Positions 9,909-17,647 of a stretch of 64,000 bases of DNA are shown here, piece after piece; position 1 is the first letter of the stretch, and the number at the start of each line of letters is the position of its first letter. The DNA is taken from assembly GCA_945860225.1 (NCBI GenBank), contig CAMAPT010000005.1, forward strand, positions 1-64,000. Direction: 5' to 3'. The translations under genes and the position numbers were made by a program. Source of the stretch: Chitinophaga pinensis. Lineage in GTDB: Bacteria; Bacteroidota; Bacteroidia; B-17B0; Aurantibacillaceae. The notes under the pieces are model-generated. The model was not told the DNA's origin. It saw nothing but the letters and a program-made list of their open reading frames with translations, and made no database searches.

Positions 9909-10034
9909 GAAAAACTAAACATAATAGGACTTTCCAAAAAATGGCGATTTATTGGTAAATTAAGTTTAGTTGAAAGTGAAGTTCTCAGAAATTATCATTT
10001 TCAGTTAGCTGAAAACGTTATCTATAAATTAAAT

Positions 10035-11015
10035 TTAATTGCGGTATTGATACAACAACTTCACAATTCTCAAACTCTTTTGATTTGCTTCCCGGATAAT
10101 GTAGGACGTTAATTTTTTGTTCGAATCTGTCACATAGCTTATTTCTTTGAGCAATTCTCCATTTTTAAAATGCTTTTCAGTTAGCAAGCAGTCATTTTTA
10201 TCGTATTCATAAGTTCTTGACTGTTCGATATCACCATTTGAGTTGCTTTTATAGGCGGCACTGATTAATTGTCCTTTGGGGTTATAAGTAAAAGAGCTGT
10301 ATTGAGTAATCCAAGTTACTGTGTACTGCTCATTAATGTTGATGGGTTGTTTATCTTCATTTAAATTATAAATAATTTCTTTATAAGGCAGGCCTTCATC
10401 GTTGTGGCATATTTTTTTGTATTGGTTTTTACCAGTATAAATGTATTTGAAACTCTCTTCACTCAAGACAACTTGTGCCCCAAGTTTAAAATCTGATTTA
10501 TTTTCCGAAACATTAGTTTCCTTGCATCGTTTCTCTTTTTCTAGTTCCTCATCAGGCGAGTAATCATAATAATAGCTTTCATAAAATAATCCATCTTGAT
10601 GCCTTTTTAATTTTAGTTTATGAGATGAATTATAAAAATAAACTGTGGAAATTGTGTCATACACATATTCGGTTTTGGTATAAGAATGTCCGTTGCTGAT
10701 TTTTTTACGATGACGGTATATCGGTTCAGAGTGATATTCGCGTTGAATAACTTTACTGATAGAGGTATTGTAAAACCGATTTAGCAGACCCTGTGGGTTA
10801 AATTCGTAATACGTGAGTAAGCCTTTATCTTCAGCTACTTGTAAATCTTTTTTATCAATAATATCGTAAGTGATTGATTTGATGTTTTGACTTTTAATAA
10901 AGTCAGAATTAAAAGGCAACTGATTCGCAAAAGCAGATTCGGCTTTTGGAATGAGGGTTTGCGAAAAAAAAGGCAAAGCCAACATAATTAATCCAAAAAA
11001 AAGCAATACTCTCAC
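10035..11015 (-). CDS. Secreted YD-repeat-like protein of unknown function
   Basis: A 326-residue protein with an N-terminal signal peptide (MRVLLFFGLIMLALPFFSQ). The mature part is beta-rich and aromatic, with repeated short segments such as EFNPQGLLNRF, TYNPKGQLISA and YEYDKNDCLLTE. These resemble the Y-D-x-x-G-x-L pattern of YD/RHS-type or MORN-type strands, so an elongated beta structure is likely. There is no catalytic motif. It starts 27 bp after the end of the MBL-fold hydrolase gene and probably shares its transcript, but nothing visible connects their functions. Confidence 0.6.
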   Translation of the reverse strand: MRVLLFFGLIMLALPFFSQTLIPKAESAFANQLPFNSDFIKSQNIKSITYDIIDKKDLQVAEDKGLLTYYEFNPQGLLNRFYNTSISKVIQREYHSEPIYRHRKKISNGHSYTKTEYVYDTISTVYFYNSSHKLKLKRHQDGLFYESYYYDYSPDEELEKEKRCKETNVSENKSDFKLGAQVVLSEESFKYIYTGKNQYKKICHNDEGLPYKEIIYNLNEDKQPININEQYTVTWITQYSSFTYNPKGQLISAAYKSNSNGDIEQSRTYEYDKNDCLLTEKHFKNGELLKEISYVTDSNKKLTSYIIREANQKSLRIVKLLYQYRN

Positions 11016-11042
11016 GCGTATGGTTATTGATATGATGGCAGT

Positions 11043-11681
11043 TTATGTTAAAAACGGATTATTGATTCTTTCAAATCCAATGCTGGTAGGTGCGCCGTGC
11101 CCACTATATACCTTCATATCATCTCCAAGTGGAAATAATTTTTCTTTAATCGATTTTATTAAAGTAGCATGATTGCCCATAGGTAAATCTGTTCGGCCAA
11201 TGCTTCCGTAAAATAAAACATCTCCTCCGATAATGAATTTTTCTTGAGTGTTATAGAAAGAAATGCTTCCGGGTGAGTGACCAGGAGTATGCAATGTTTG
11301 TAATACCGAATCTCCGAATTGTATCACATCTCCTTCCTTAATAAAAGATATTGGCATCGGACTTTGTTCAGCCTGAATACCATACATGTTGGCGGTTGCC
11401 AAATGTTTTTCTATAAAAAATACATCTTCTTGATGTACTTCGGGTAGTAAACCATAGCTATCGAATACAAATTGATTACCATTGATGTGATCAACGTGAG
11501 CATGTGTAAGAATAAGACGTTTAGGAATTAATTGATGTTGTTTAATATATTCTTGTAATTGTTTGTGCTCTGAAGCATTGTTGTTTCCTGGATCTATTAA
11601 AATACATTCTTTGGTTTCGTCTGAAAGAATATAAGTGTTTTCTTGAAAAGGACCAAAGGTGAAATAGTGTATGTTTATCAT
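11043..11681 (-). CDS. MBL-fold metallo-hydrolase (glyoxalase II-like)
   Basis: A 212- to 214-residue cytoplasmic hydrolase of the metallo-beta-lactamase superfamily. Zinc-binding motif T-H-A-H-V-D-H is at about residues 61-67. HTPGHSPGS follows near residue 130, GGDVLF near 154 and SGHGAPT near 195, which together give the usual binuclear metal site. Glyoxalase II-like thioester hydrolysis is the usual guess for this subgroup, but the substrate is not determined. Relatives start at the MINI methionine, so the second ATG (11681) is preferred to 11687. It is the first gene of a probable two-gene minus-strand unit. Confidence 0.85.
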   Translation of the reverse strand: MINIHYFTFGPFQENTYILSDETKECILIDPGNNNASEHKQLQEYIKQHQLIPKRLILTHAHVDHINGNQFVFDSYGLLPEVHQEDVFFIEKHLATANMYGIQAEQSPMPISFIKEGDVIQFGDSVLQTLHTPGHSPGSISFYNTQEKFIIGGDVLFYGSIGRTDLPMGNHATLIKSIKEKLFPLGDDMKVYSGHGAPTSIGFERINNPFLT

Positions 11682-11730
11682 AGCCAATTATCTATTTATT
11701 TGCTAAATTTAAAATTTATTATTCAATTTA

Positions 11731-14700
11731 ATGAGACGGTTATTTATTTTATGGTGTCTTGTTGTATGCATTAAATCGGCTTATTCACAATTCTATTATG
11801 GTTCTCAGTTAGAATTTGGAAAGAATCGCATACAGTACCAATCATTTAATTGGACTTTTTTTGATTTTGATCGTTTTAGGATTTATTTGCACGAAGGAGG
11901 ACAGGAAATTGCGCGTTATGCAGCTATATCAGTAAACAGGCAATTGCCCATTATGGAAAAGCGTTTGGATTATCAAATTGAAGATAAACTAGATGTGATT
12001 GTTTATAATAATCAAAATGATTTTAAACAAAGTAATATTGGATTAGCAACTGAAGATAATGCCAATATTGGAGGGGTGACTAAAATTATAGGGGATAAAA
12101 TTTTTATTTATTTCACGGGTTCTCATGCCGATTTGGATAGGCAAATTAGAGCCGCTTTGGCTGAGTTAATCATTGAACAAATGATGTATGGTGGCAGAAC
12201 GAGAGATGTTGTAAAAAATTCTAATTTATTAACCTTGCCCGATTGGTTTAAGCAAGGATTAATTCGATACATGTCTGAAGGTTGGCACACAGACATAGAT
12301 AACCGCATTATGGATGGCTTGCAACATGATCGGTTTGTAAAAATGAATCAGTTAGTGGGGAAAGAGGCTGCGATGATTGGACATGCTTTATGGTATTATG
12401 TAGCCGAAGAATACGGAGAGGCGGTTATTCCAAATATACTTTATATGACTAAGGTGAGCCGTAATCCGAGCAATGCTTTCTTGTACGTTCTAGGTAATAC
12501 GGTCCAAAACCTGATGTATGAGTTGATGGATAAAATGTCTAAACGGTATTTTGATTTTAAAGATGCCTCCAGAAAAATTCCTGAAACACCGTCCGTTCTT
12601 AAAAAGCAAAAGAAAAATCGCCATTATTATCAACTAAAAATAAGTCCCGATGGCCAACGAATCAGTTACGCTACCAGCGAATTAGGTCAATATAAAGTGT
12701 GGCTACAAAACATTGGCGACAAAAAAAGTAAACGCTTACTTAAGTTACATCCAAAACTAGAACGCATAGAAGATAACACCTATCCGCTTATAGCATGGCA
12801 TCCAAATAATTCTGTGCTAGCGTTTATTTACGAGCAAAAAAATGTTTTGAAATTGCAAACATACGATATGGACACCAAGGAAAAGTTTGTTCGCAATGTC
12901 ACTGGATTTGAGAAAATTAATTCATATTCATTTTCTCATGATGGAAAACGACTCGTTATGAGTGCGGTTAAAAAAGGTAAGGGTCAATCAGATCTTTTTA
13001 TTTACACCTTAAATTCGGGTGGGGTAGAGCAAATTACCAATGATATTTGGGATGATAATCAGCCTGTTTTTGTAGATAATTCTAAAGGCATTGTTTTTCA
13101 TTCAAACCGAACTCATGATACCATTAAGGCCAATGAAGATGCTAAATTGTATCTTAAATTATCCAAAAACAACGATGTGTTTTTTTACAATGCCGTTACA
13201 AAATCAGAGGTATTATACCGAGTTACTAATACGCCCGACGTAGACGAAATCAATCCGCAACAGTATGAGCCGGGAGTTTTAGCTTTTTTGAGTGAGGAAA
13301 ACGGTATTTATAATCGATATGTTGGCACCTTAGATAGCGCCATTGCCTTTGTTGATACCACAGAGCATTACCGTTATTTCTATCATACAAAGCCTATAAC
13401 CAACTATGAAAAAAACATACAAGAATATCATATCAACGCAAAATTTAAAACCTATGCCGAAATTATTACGGAGAATTCAAAACAAAAATTGATAGTAGCC
13501 CCATTAGTTCCATTTGCAGAATTAAGCGATATCGAACTTTCTAATACTTGGTATAAAGGCACCCCTCATCCAAAAATTGCAGACCCCGAAAAAATAATCA
13601 TTACAAACCCTAGCAGACCCGAAGAAAACGCGCGTCCTGATGTGTTGAAATCAAACAACAAAACAACAGATGGAATTGATTTTGAAAATTATGACTTAAA
13701 TGGGGATCTGAAAAAAGAGCCATCCAAAGAAACCAAGCAGTCTGACTATGCGGCCAAGCGTTTGGCGAGTAAAAATTTGCAAGACTCTACTCGCAATAAG
13801 GCTGTAGAATTGCATTTTCCTATTCAGCAAAATTATTACATGAGCTTCAAAACCGATCAGGTGGTTTCTCAATTAGATAATTCTTTTTTAGCAACCAGTT
13901 ATCAACGTTTTGCTGGTGGTTCTAGCCCTGTTTATATTAATCCCGGTTTAAATGCCTTGTTTAAAATTGGGTTAAGTGATTTGTTTGAGGACAAACGCAT
14001 TGTAGCAGGTTTTCGTATAGCAGGTACCCTCGACAATGAGTATTTTTTAAGTTGGGAAGACCGAAGCGCTAAGATTGATAAACAATTGGTACTTCACCGA
14101 CAATCGTTGTTAAAAGTAAATGGCTATGCCGGATTATCTAAAATACAAACACACGATGCGCGGTATACCTGGAAAATACCTTTTAGCGAAGTATCTGCTG
14201 TAAAGTTTTCTGTATTGTACCGAAATGACAGAAGTGTGTTTGCGTCAGTGAGTGATGAGAGTTTACCGAAACCGAATTTGTATGATAATTATGGTGGCGC
14301 AAAGGCTGAATATATTTTTGATAATTCACGAAAAAAAGGCTTGAATTTATACAATGGTATACGAATGAAAGCCTGGGTGGAGTATTGGCGATTAATAAAA
14401 GAGGAACAGCATGATTTGGTAACATTAGGATTTGACGTACGTCACTATGCCAAAATACATAAGGATTTGATTTGGGCAAACCGTTTTGCAGGCGCTTCAT
14501 CTCTGGGTAAGGATCGTTTAATTTATTATTTAGGAGGAGTAGATAGTTGGTTAAATCCAAAATTTAATAACGACATCAACATTGTAAAACCGGAGCAATA
14601 TCAATTTCAAACCTTGGCTACCAATTTAAGAGGGTTTAATCAAAATATCCGAAACGGCAATAATTTTATGGTGCTAAATAGCGAAATTCGTTGGCCAATT

Positions 14701-15018
14701 TTCAAGTATTTAATTAATCAACCAATTCGTTCTGATTTTATTCAAAATTTCCAAATTGTTGGTTTTGGCGATTTGGGCATGGCTTGGTATGGTCAAGATC
14801 CATATAGCGAGGATAACGTATTAAATAAAAATGTGTATGTGGCCAATCCTGTAACGATGACTATTTACCATCAAAAAGAACCGATTGTGGGAGGCTATGG
14901 TTTTGGTCTAAGATCGAAGTTATTAGGCTATTTCATTCGCCTCGATTTTTCGTGGGGAGTAGATGATAAAACCATTCAAAAACGATTAACCTATTTGTCT
15001 CTCACAACAGATTTTTAA
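11731..15018 (+). CDS. Large outer-membrane protein: peptidase-MA-like region, TolB-type beta-propeller, beta-barrel
   Basis: A 1095-residue protein with a signal peptide (ending KSAYSQ). Residues about 40-270 look like a degenerate gluzincin/peptidase-MA-like domain: LPDWFKQGLIRYMSEGW is recognisable but no HEXXH is seen. Residues 290-560 hold WD40-like PD40 blades (ISPDGQRISYATSE, FSHDGKRLVMSA, VFHSNRTHD) as in TolB. After a low-complexity charged linker (about 590-690), residues 700-1095 are rich in alternating aromatic beta-strands and end in a terminal Phe. This is typical of an outer-membrane barrel of the BamA/surface-antigen type. The family is widespread in Bacteroidota and usually labelled TolB-like. 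The function is unknown. The TSUP gene begins 6 bp downstream. Confidence 0.7.
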   Translation: MRRLFILWCLVVCIKSAYSQFYYGSQLEFGKNRIQYQSFNWTFFDFDRFRIYLHEGGQEIARYAAISVNRQLPIMEKRLDYQIEDKLDVIVYNNQNDFKQSNIGLATEDNANIGGVTKIIGDKIFIYFTGSHADLDRQIRAALAELIIEQMMYGGRTRDVVKNSNLLTLPDWFKQGLIRYMSEGWHTDIDNRIMDGLQHDRFVKMNQLVGKEAAMIGHALWYYVAEEYGEAVIPNILYMTKVSRNPSNAFLYVLGNTVQNLMYELMDKMSKRYFDFKDASRKIPETPSVLKKQKKNRHYYQLKISPDGQRISYATSELGQYKVWLQNIGDKKSKRLLKLHPKLERIEDNTYPLIAWHPNNSVLAFIYEQKNVLKLQTYDMDTKEKFVRNVTGFEKINSYSFSHDGKRLVMSAVKKGKGQSDLFIYTLNSGGVEQITNDIWDDNQPVFVDNSKGIVFHSNRTHDTIKANEDAKLYLKLSKNNDVFFYNAVTKSEVLYRVTNTPDVDEINPQQYEPGVLAFLSEENGIYNRYVGTLDSAIAFVDTTEHYRYFYHTKPITNYEKNIQEYHINAKFKTYAEIITENSKQKLIVAPLVPFAELSDIELSNTWYKGTPHPKIADPEKIIITNPSRPEENARPDVLKSNNKTTDGIDFENYDLNGDLKKEPSKETKQSDYAAKRLASKNLQDSTRNKAVELHFPIQQNYYMSFKTDQVVSQLDNSFLATSYQRFAGGSSPVYINPGLNALFKIGLSDLFEDKRIVAGFRIAGTLDNEYFLSWEDRSAKIDKQLVLHRQSLLKVNGYAGLSKIQTHDARYTWKIPFSEVSAVKFSVLYRNDRSVFASVSDESLPKPNLYDNYGGAKAEYIFDNSRKKGLNLYNGIRMKAWVEYWRLIKEEQHDLVTLGFDVRHYAKIHKDLIWANRFAGASSLGKDRLIYYLGGVDSWLNPKFNNDINIVKPEQYQFQTLATNLRGFNQNIRNGNNFMVLNSEIRWPIFKYLINQPIRSDFIQNFQIVGFGDLGMAWYGQDPYSEDNVLNKNVYVANPVTMTIYHQKEPIVGGYGFGLRSKLLGYFIRLDFSWGVDDKTIQKRLTYLSLTTDF

Positions 15019-15024
15019 TTCACT

Positions 15025-15411
15025 ATGCAAGAACAAAAACCGATGACTTTACAAATGATTTTAATTTTATTGGCAGTGGGTTTGGTTGCCGGTTTTTTGA
15101 GCGGCATGGTTGGTATAGGTGGGGGTATTATTATCGTACCCGTTTTGGTGTATTTTTTAGGCTTTACCCAACATCAGGCACAAGGCACCACTTTATTTAT
15201 GTTTTTATTACCAATAGGTATACTAGGAGTCATGAATTATCACAAACAAGGGTATGTGGACTACAAAACGGCACTATTTATATGCTCCACATTTGTATTT
15301 GGAAGTTATTTCGGAAGTAAACTTTCTATTTCATTAGACCAAAAAACCATCAAACAAATCTTTGGAGCAATTATTATTGTGTTGGGACTTAAAATGTTAC
15401 TAGGAAAGTAA
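15025..15411 (+). CDS. Half-size TauE/SafE (TSUP) family membrane transporter
   Basis: A 128-residue inner-membrane protein with about four hydrophobic segments. The TSUP family signature is clear: a glycine-rich first helix (LSGMVGIGGGIIIVPVL) followed by QAQGTTLF. Full-length sulfite/sulfonate exporters of this family contain two such halves (about 250 residues), so this half-size form probably works as a homodimer. The substrate is unknown. It starts 6 bp after the large outer-membrane protein gene and is closed by a strong terminator, so the two are probably one transcript. Confidence 0.8.
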   Translation: MQEQKPMTLQMILILLAVGLVAGFLSGMVGIGGGIIIVPVLVYFLGFTQHQAQGTTLFMFLLPIGILGVMNYHKQGYVDYKTALFICSTFVFGSYFGSKLSISLDQKTIKQIFGAIIIVLGLKMLLGK

Positions 15412-15423
15412 CTTAATTAAGCA

Positions 15424-15452
15424 AAGAGGCTGTCCTTTTGAGACAGCCTCTT
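15424..15452. terminator. Bidirectional intrinsic terminator, GGCTGTC/GACAGCC type
   Basis: A perfect 11-bp stem (15424-15434 with 15442-15452) lies between convergent genes. Its core GGCTGTC/GACAGCC recurs in the terminators at 49911 and, less perfectly, at 26057. Confidence 0.8.
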
Positions 15453-15477
15453 AAAACGGATATTTGATATATTAATA

Positions 15478-16401
15478 TTATACCAAGGAAATATCAAATT
15501 GAACTAAATCTACAAATTCCTGAACTCTGTTTGCCACATCTTCTTGAGATAAGCCGATTAATCGTTCTGTGCCAAATTTTTCAACTGTAAAACTAGCCAT
15601 TGCTGAACCAAAAATAATAGCACGTTTCATGTTTTCGAAACTAACATCTTGGGTTTTAGCTAAGTATCCTATAAAACCACCTGCAAAACTATCGCCAGCA
15701 CCAGTTGGGTCAAATACTTCTTCTAAAGGTAAAGCCGGTGCAAAAAACACTTCATCTTTATTAAATAATAAAGCGCCATGTTCTCCTTTTTTGATCACTA
15801 AAGCTTTTGGTCCCATTGCCAAGATTTTTTTTGCGGCTTTTACCAAAGAATATTCTCCTGACAATTGTCGTGCTTCCGAATCATTAATGGTTAATACATC
15901 TACTCCTTTTAAGGTTTCTAACAAATCAGACATCGCAATATCCATCCAAAAGTTCATCGTATCTAATACAATTAGTTTCGGACGTTTAGATAATTGAGAC
16001 AATACGTTTTGTTGAACAGCAGGAGATAAGTTGCCTAACATTAAAAAGTCGCAATTCTTATAGCTTTCAGGTACTTTTGGGTCAAAATCGGCTAACACAT
16101 TTAATTGAGTATCTAAAGTATCGCGAGAGTTCATGTCGTTATGGTAACGTCCGCTCCAAAAGAAAGATTTTTCACCTTTTTTGATTTGTAAACCATCCAA
16201 ATTAACCCCTTGTGTTTTTAAAGTATCCAAAAAATCACCGGGAAAATCGTCGCCCACCACCGATACTAGGTCGATATGGTTAGTAAAATAAGAAGATGCT
16301 AAAGCAATGTAACTTGCCGCTCCTCCTACTATTTTATCTGTTTTGCCAAAAGGCGTTTCAATGGCATCGAATGCAACTGTACCTACAACTAAAAGACTCA
16401 T
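15478..16401 (-). CDS. PfkB/ribokinase-family sugar or nucleoside kinase
   Basis: A 307-residue cytoplasmic kinase. The family anchors are present: GGAASYIALASSYF near residue 26, a mid-protein LTINDSEARQL segment near 170, and the signature DPTGAGDSFAGG at 231-242 with catalytic base D237 and the anion hole. It transfers phosphate from ATP to a sugar or nucleoside hydroxyl. The exact substrate cannot be read, though relatives in Bacteroidota are often annotated simply as sugar kinase. The gene is transcribed alone, convergent with the TSUP gene through a shared terminator and divergent from tRNA-Asn. Confidence 0.88.
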   Translation of the reverse strand: MSLLVVGTVAFDAIETPFGKTDKIVGGAASYIALASSYFTNHIDLVSVVGDDFPGDFLDTLKTQGVNLDGLQIKKGEKSFFWSGRYHNDMNSRDTLDTQLNVLADFDPKVPESYKNCDFLMLGNLSPAVQQNVLSQLSKRPKLIVLDTMNFWMDIAMSDLLETLKGVDVLTINDSEARQLSGEYSLVKAAKKILAMGPKALVIKKGEHGALLFNKDEVFFAPALPLEEVFDPTGAGDSFAGGFIGYLAKTQDVSFENMKRAIIFGSAMASFTVEKFGTERLIGLSQEDVANRVQEFVDLVQFDISLV

Positions 16402-16432
16402 AAAAAAAGATTAAAAATTTTTTGTAAATATA

Positions 16433-16463
16433 TTGTTTATTTACAAAATAGATATTAAATTTG
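16433..16463 (+). promoter_or_regulatory. Probable promoter of tRNA-Asn
   Basis: TTG (16433-16435), a 20-bp spacer, then TAAATTTG (16456-16463) fits the Bacteroidota TTG-N17-23-TAnnTTTG pattern. The tRNA starts about 90 bp further on, so a processed 5' leader is implied. Confidence 0.45.
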
Positions 16464-16556
16464 TGCTCTCAATTAAACTAGATAATTAAAACTACTAAAT
16501 TGAGAAAGTTCTTTAAATTGATAAGCTATACTAAATTAAAATAGTATTAACCATAT

Positions 16557-16630
16557 TCCTTCTTAGCTCAGCTGGTTAGAGCACATGACTGTTAATCATG
16601 GGGTCCCTGGTTCGAGCCCAGGAGAGGGAG
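16557..16630 (+). tRNA. tRNA-Asn (anticodon GTT)
   Basis: A full cloverleaf can be drawn. The acceptor is TCCTTCT with AGAGGGA (one T-G wobble). The D stem is GCTC/GAGC. The anticodon stem CATGA/TCATG carries C-T-GTT-A-A with GTT at 16591-16593. The T stem is CCTGG/CCAGG around TTCGAGC. The discriminator is G; the 3' CCA is not encoded. Its 3' portion is duplicated about 390 bp downstream, flanking a GIY-YIG gene. Confidence 0.95.
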
Positions 16631-16684
16631 CAATAAAAGCCTTTGAAACGCCTAGTTTTAAAGGCTTTTTTGTTGTATGGCTTT
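16575..16684 (+). repeat. Direct repeat copy A: tRNA-Asn 3' part, terminator and GIY-YIG start codon
   Basis: This segment runs from GTTAGAG in the tRNA D arm through the rest of the tRNA, the terminator hairpin and the first codons (ATGGCTTT) of the GIY-YIG gene. It recurs, diverged and with a replaced variable region, at 16963-17080. The two copies bracket the GIY-YIG reading frame exactly. Confidence 0.8.
16635..16671 (+). terminator. Intrinsic terminator after tRNA-Asn
   Basis: A stem of about 15 bp (16635-16649 with 16655-16669, one wobble) has a 5-base loop and a six-T run. It is duplicated at 17031. Confidence 0.75.
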
Positions 16685-16967
16685 TTATATTTACATCTTA
16701 TATTCTCCTGTTGCTAACAAATATTATATTGGGTTTTCAGAAAATCCTGAAAAACGCTTATTAGAACATAATAATCCCATTCATTCTAAATTCACGTCCA
16801 AATATATTCCTTGGGAGTTAAAAACATTTTTCTTGGCCTCTAATAATAAGGGAGACGTAATGAAAATTGAACGTTATATTAAAAACATGAAGAGTAGAAA
16901 GTACACTGAAAATTTAATTTCAGACATAGCTGAGCAGGCCCGAATTTGTCGATTATTTAAAAGTTAG
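16677..16967 (+). CDS. GIY-YIG family endonuclease, small tRNA-linked homing-like element
   Basis: A 96-residue single-domain GIY-YIG nuclease (UPF0213/COG2827-like). It has Y-I-Y-I-L-Y-S at residues 4-10, YYIGFS at 16-21, the conserved Arg in EKRLLEHN near residue 27 and the metal-binding Glu in KIERYI near 64. The family cuts DNA and is found both as stand-alone genes and as homing endonucleases. Here the start codon lies a few bases past the tRNA-Asn terminator, inside direct repeat copy A. The stop codon TAG lies inside copy B, in sequence derived from the tRNA D arm. This placement suggests a selfish element that inserts at a tRNA gene while regenerating it. Expression probably depends on read-through of the tRNA terminator or an unseen promoter. 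Confidence 0.85.
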   Translation: MAFYIYILYSPVANKYYIGFSENPEKRLLEHNNPIHSKFTSKYIPWELKTFFLASNNKGDVMKIERYIKNMKSRKYTENLISDIAEQARICRLFKS

Positions 16968-17080
16968 AGTATTTGACTGTTAATCATTCCCGATGGTTCG
17001 GGATGGTTCGAGCCCAGGAGAGGAAGCAATAAAAGCCTTTGAAACACCTAGTTTTAAAGGCTTTTTTGTTTTATGGCTTT
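16963..17080 (+). repeat. Direct repeat copy B: degenerate tRNA-Asn 3' part plus terminator
   Basis: This copy repeats 16575-16684 with substitutions. It keeps TGACTGTTAATCAT with the GTT anticodon, GGTTCGAGCCCAGGAGAG, the terminator hairpin and ATGGCTTT. It lacks the tRNA 5' half. The variable region plus the 5' T stem is replaced by a 17-base segment containing TCCCGATGGTTCGGGA, an imperfect palindrome. It cannot fold as a functional tRNA because the acceptor 5' strand, the D arm and a paired T stem are missing. Confidence 0.8.
17031..17067 (+). terminator. Duplicate intrinsic terminator after GIY-YIG gene
   Basis: The stem AAAAGCCTTT/AAAGGCTTTT with inner AAAC/GTTT pairing and a six-T run is a near-identical copy of the tRNA-Asn terminator at 16635. 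Confidence 0.7.
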
Positions 17081-17409
17081 CCTCCCTCAAAGGGCTTTGA
17101 GTGGGATTTTTAGCCAAAAAAGTACTCATTTTCTGCAAAAACTCTGCGCATGATTTTCTATTAAATTGATAAATTAATCCATTGATTTTAAAAAGGCATT
17201 TCCAAAAAAACAGTATCTTCTACTAGAAACTTGAAATACACGGGAAATTGCTTAATCGTGATTTGATATTATTATCTCAATTATACTCAGTTAAATACTT
17301 TAAGACACATGCACGACACATTTTTCTTTAGTAAACATGTTAAAATGCTAACTGTAGTATGTGGCGCATATTGCATACTATAAATAGCTTTACTAGGTTG
17401 ATATTTAAC
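17081..17409. other. Intergenic region upstream of the XRE gene
   Basis: About 330 bp with no supported gene. It opens with a small hairpin (CTCAAA at 17086-17091 with TTTGAG at 17096-17101). The remainder is AT-rich. A 7-bp inverted repeat at 17355-17380 is the only regulatory-looking element. It probably contains the promoter of the XRE/TPR unit. Confidence 0.5.
17355..17380. promoter_or_regulatory. Candidate operator (inverted repeat) upstream of the XRE gene
   Basis: TAGTATG (17355-17361) and CATACTA (17374-17380) form a perfect 7-bp inverted repeat with a 12-bp spacer, 29 bp before the XRE start codon. Position and symmetry suit an autoregulatory site for the dimeric XRE protein; no second copy was seen before hsdM. 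Confidence 0.35.
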
Positions 17410-17634
17410 ATGAGTAAGAGAAAAGTTTTAGTGCAATTTGGGGAAAAAGTCAGAGAGTTAAGAAAGGAGAAAGGTCTTTCGCAAGAAGAACTTTCTTATA
17501 AATCAGACTTACATAGAACGTACATAGGTATGATTGAAAGAGCTGAAAAAAACATTACGCTTGTTAATATTGAAAAAATTGCAAAGGGTCTAAATGTTGA
17601 ATTAAAAGATTTTTTTAATTCAACTAAAAAATAA
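17410..17634 (+). CDS. XRE-family HTH regulator (R-M controller/C-protein-like)
   Basis: A 74-residue single-domain regulator starting MSKRKVLVQFGEKVRELRKE. I prefer the ATG at 17410 to an upstream in-frame codon at 17359, because the latter lies inside the candidate operator and adds an unrelated N-terminus. The helix-turn-helix is SQEELSYKSDLHRTYIGMIE, followed by NITLVNIEKIAKGL, a layout shared with C proteins of restriction-modification systems and with phage-type repressors. It is 13 bp upstream of the TPR/HEXXH gene, so they form one operon. It may control that gene, itself, and perhaps hsdMSR 2.3 kb downstream. The regulatory targets are inferred. Confidence 0.85.
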   Translation: MSKRKVLVQFGEKVRELRKEKGLSQEELSYKSDLHRTYIGMIERAEKNITLVNIEKIAKGLNVELKDFFNSTKK

Positions 17635-17647
17635 TACTGATAAATAA

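Noticed and set aside
9998-10015. Hairpin TTTTCAG/CTGAAAA as terminator between convergent genes
   Set aside because: Only 7 bp and AT-rich with no T run; too weak to call.
14183-14560. 125-residue minus-strand ORF within the beta-barrel gene
   Set aside because: Shadow of the large plus-strand gene; no recognisable domain.
16963-17035. Second copy considered as a functional second tRNA-Asn
   Set aside because: The 5' acceptor strand and D arm are missing and the T stem is unpaired, so it cannot fold as a tRNA.
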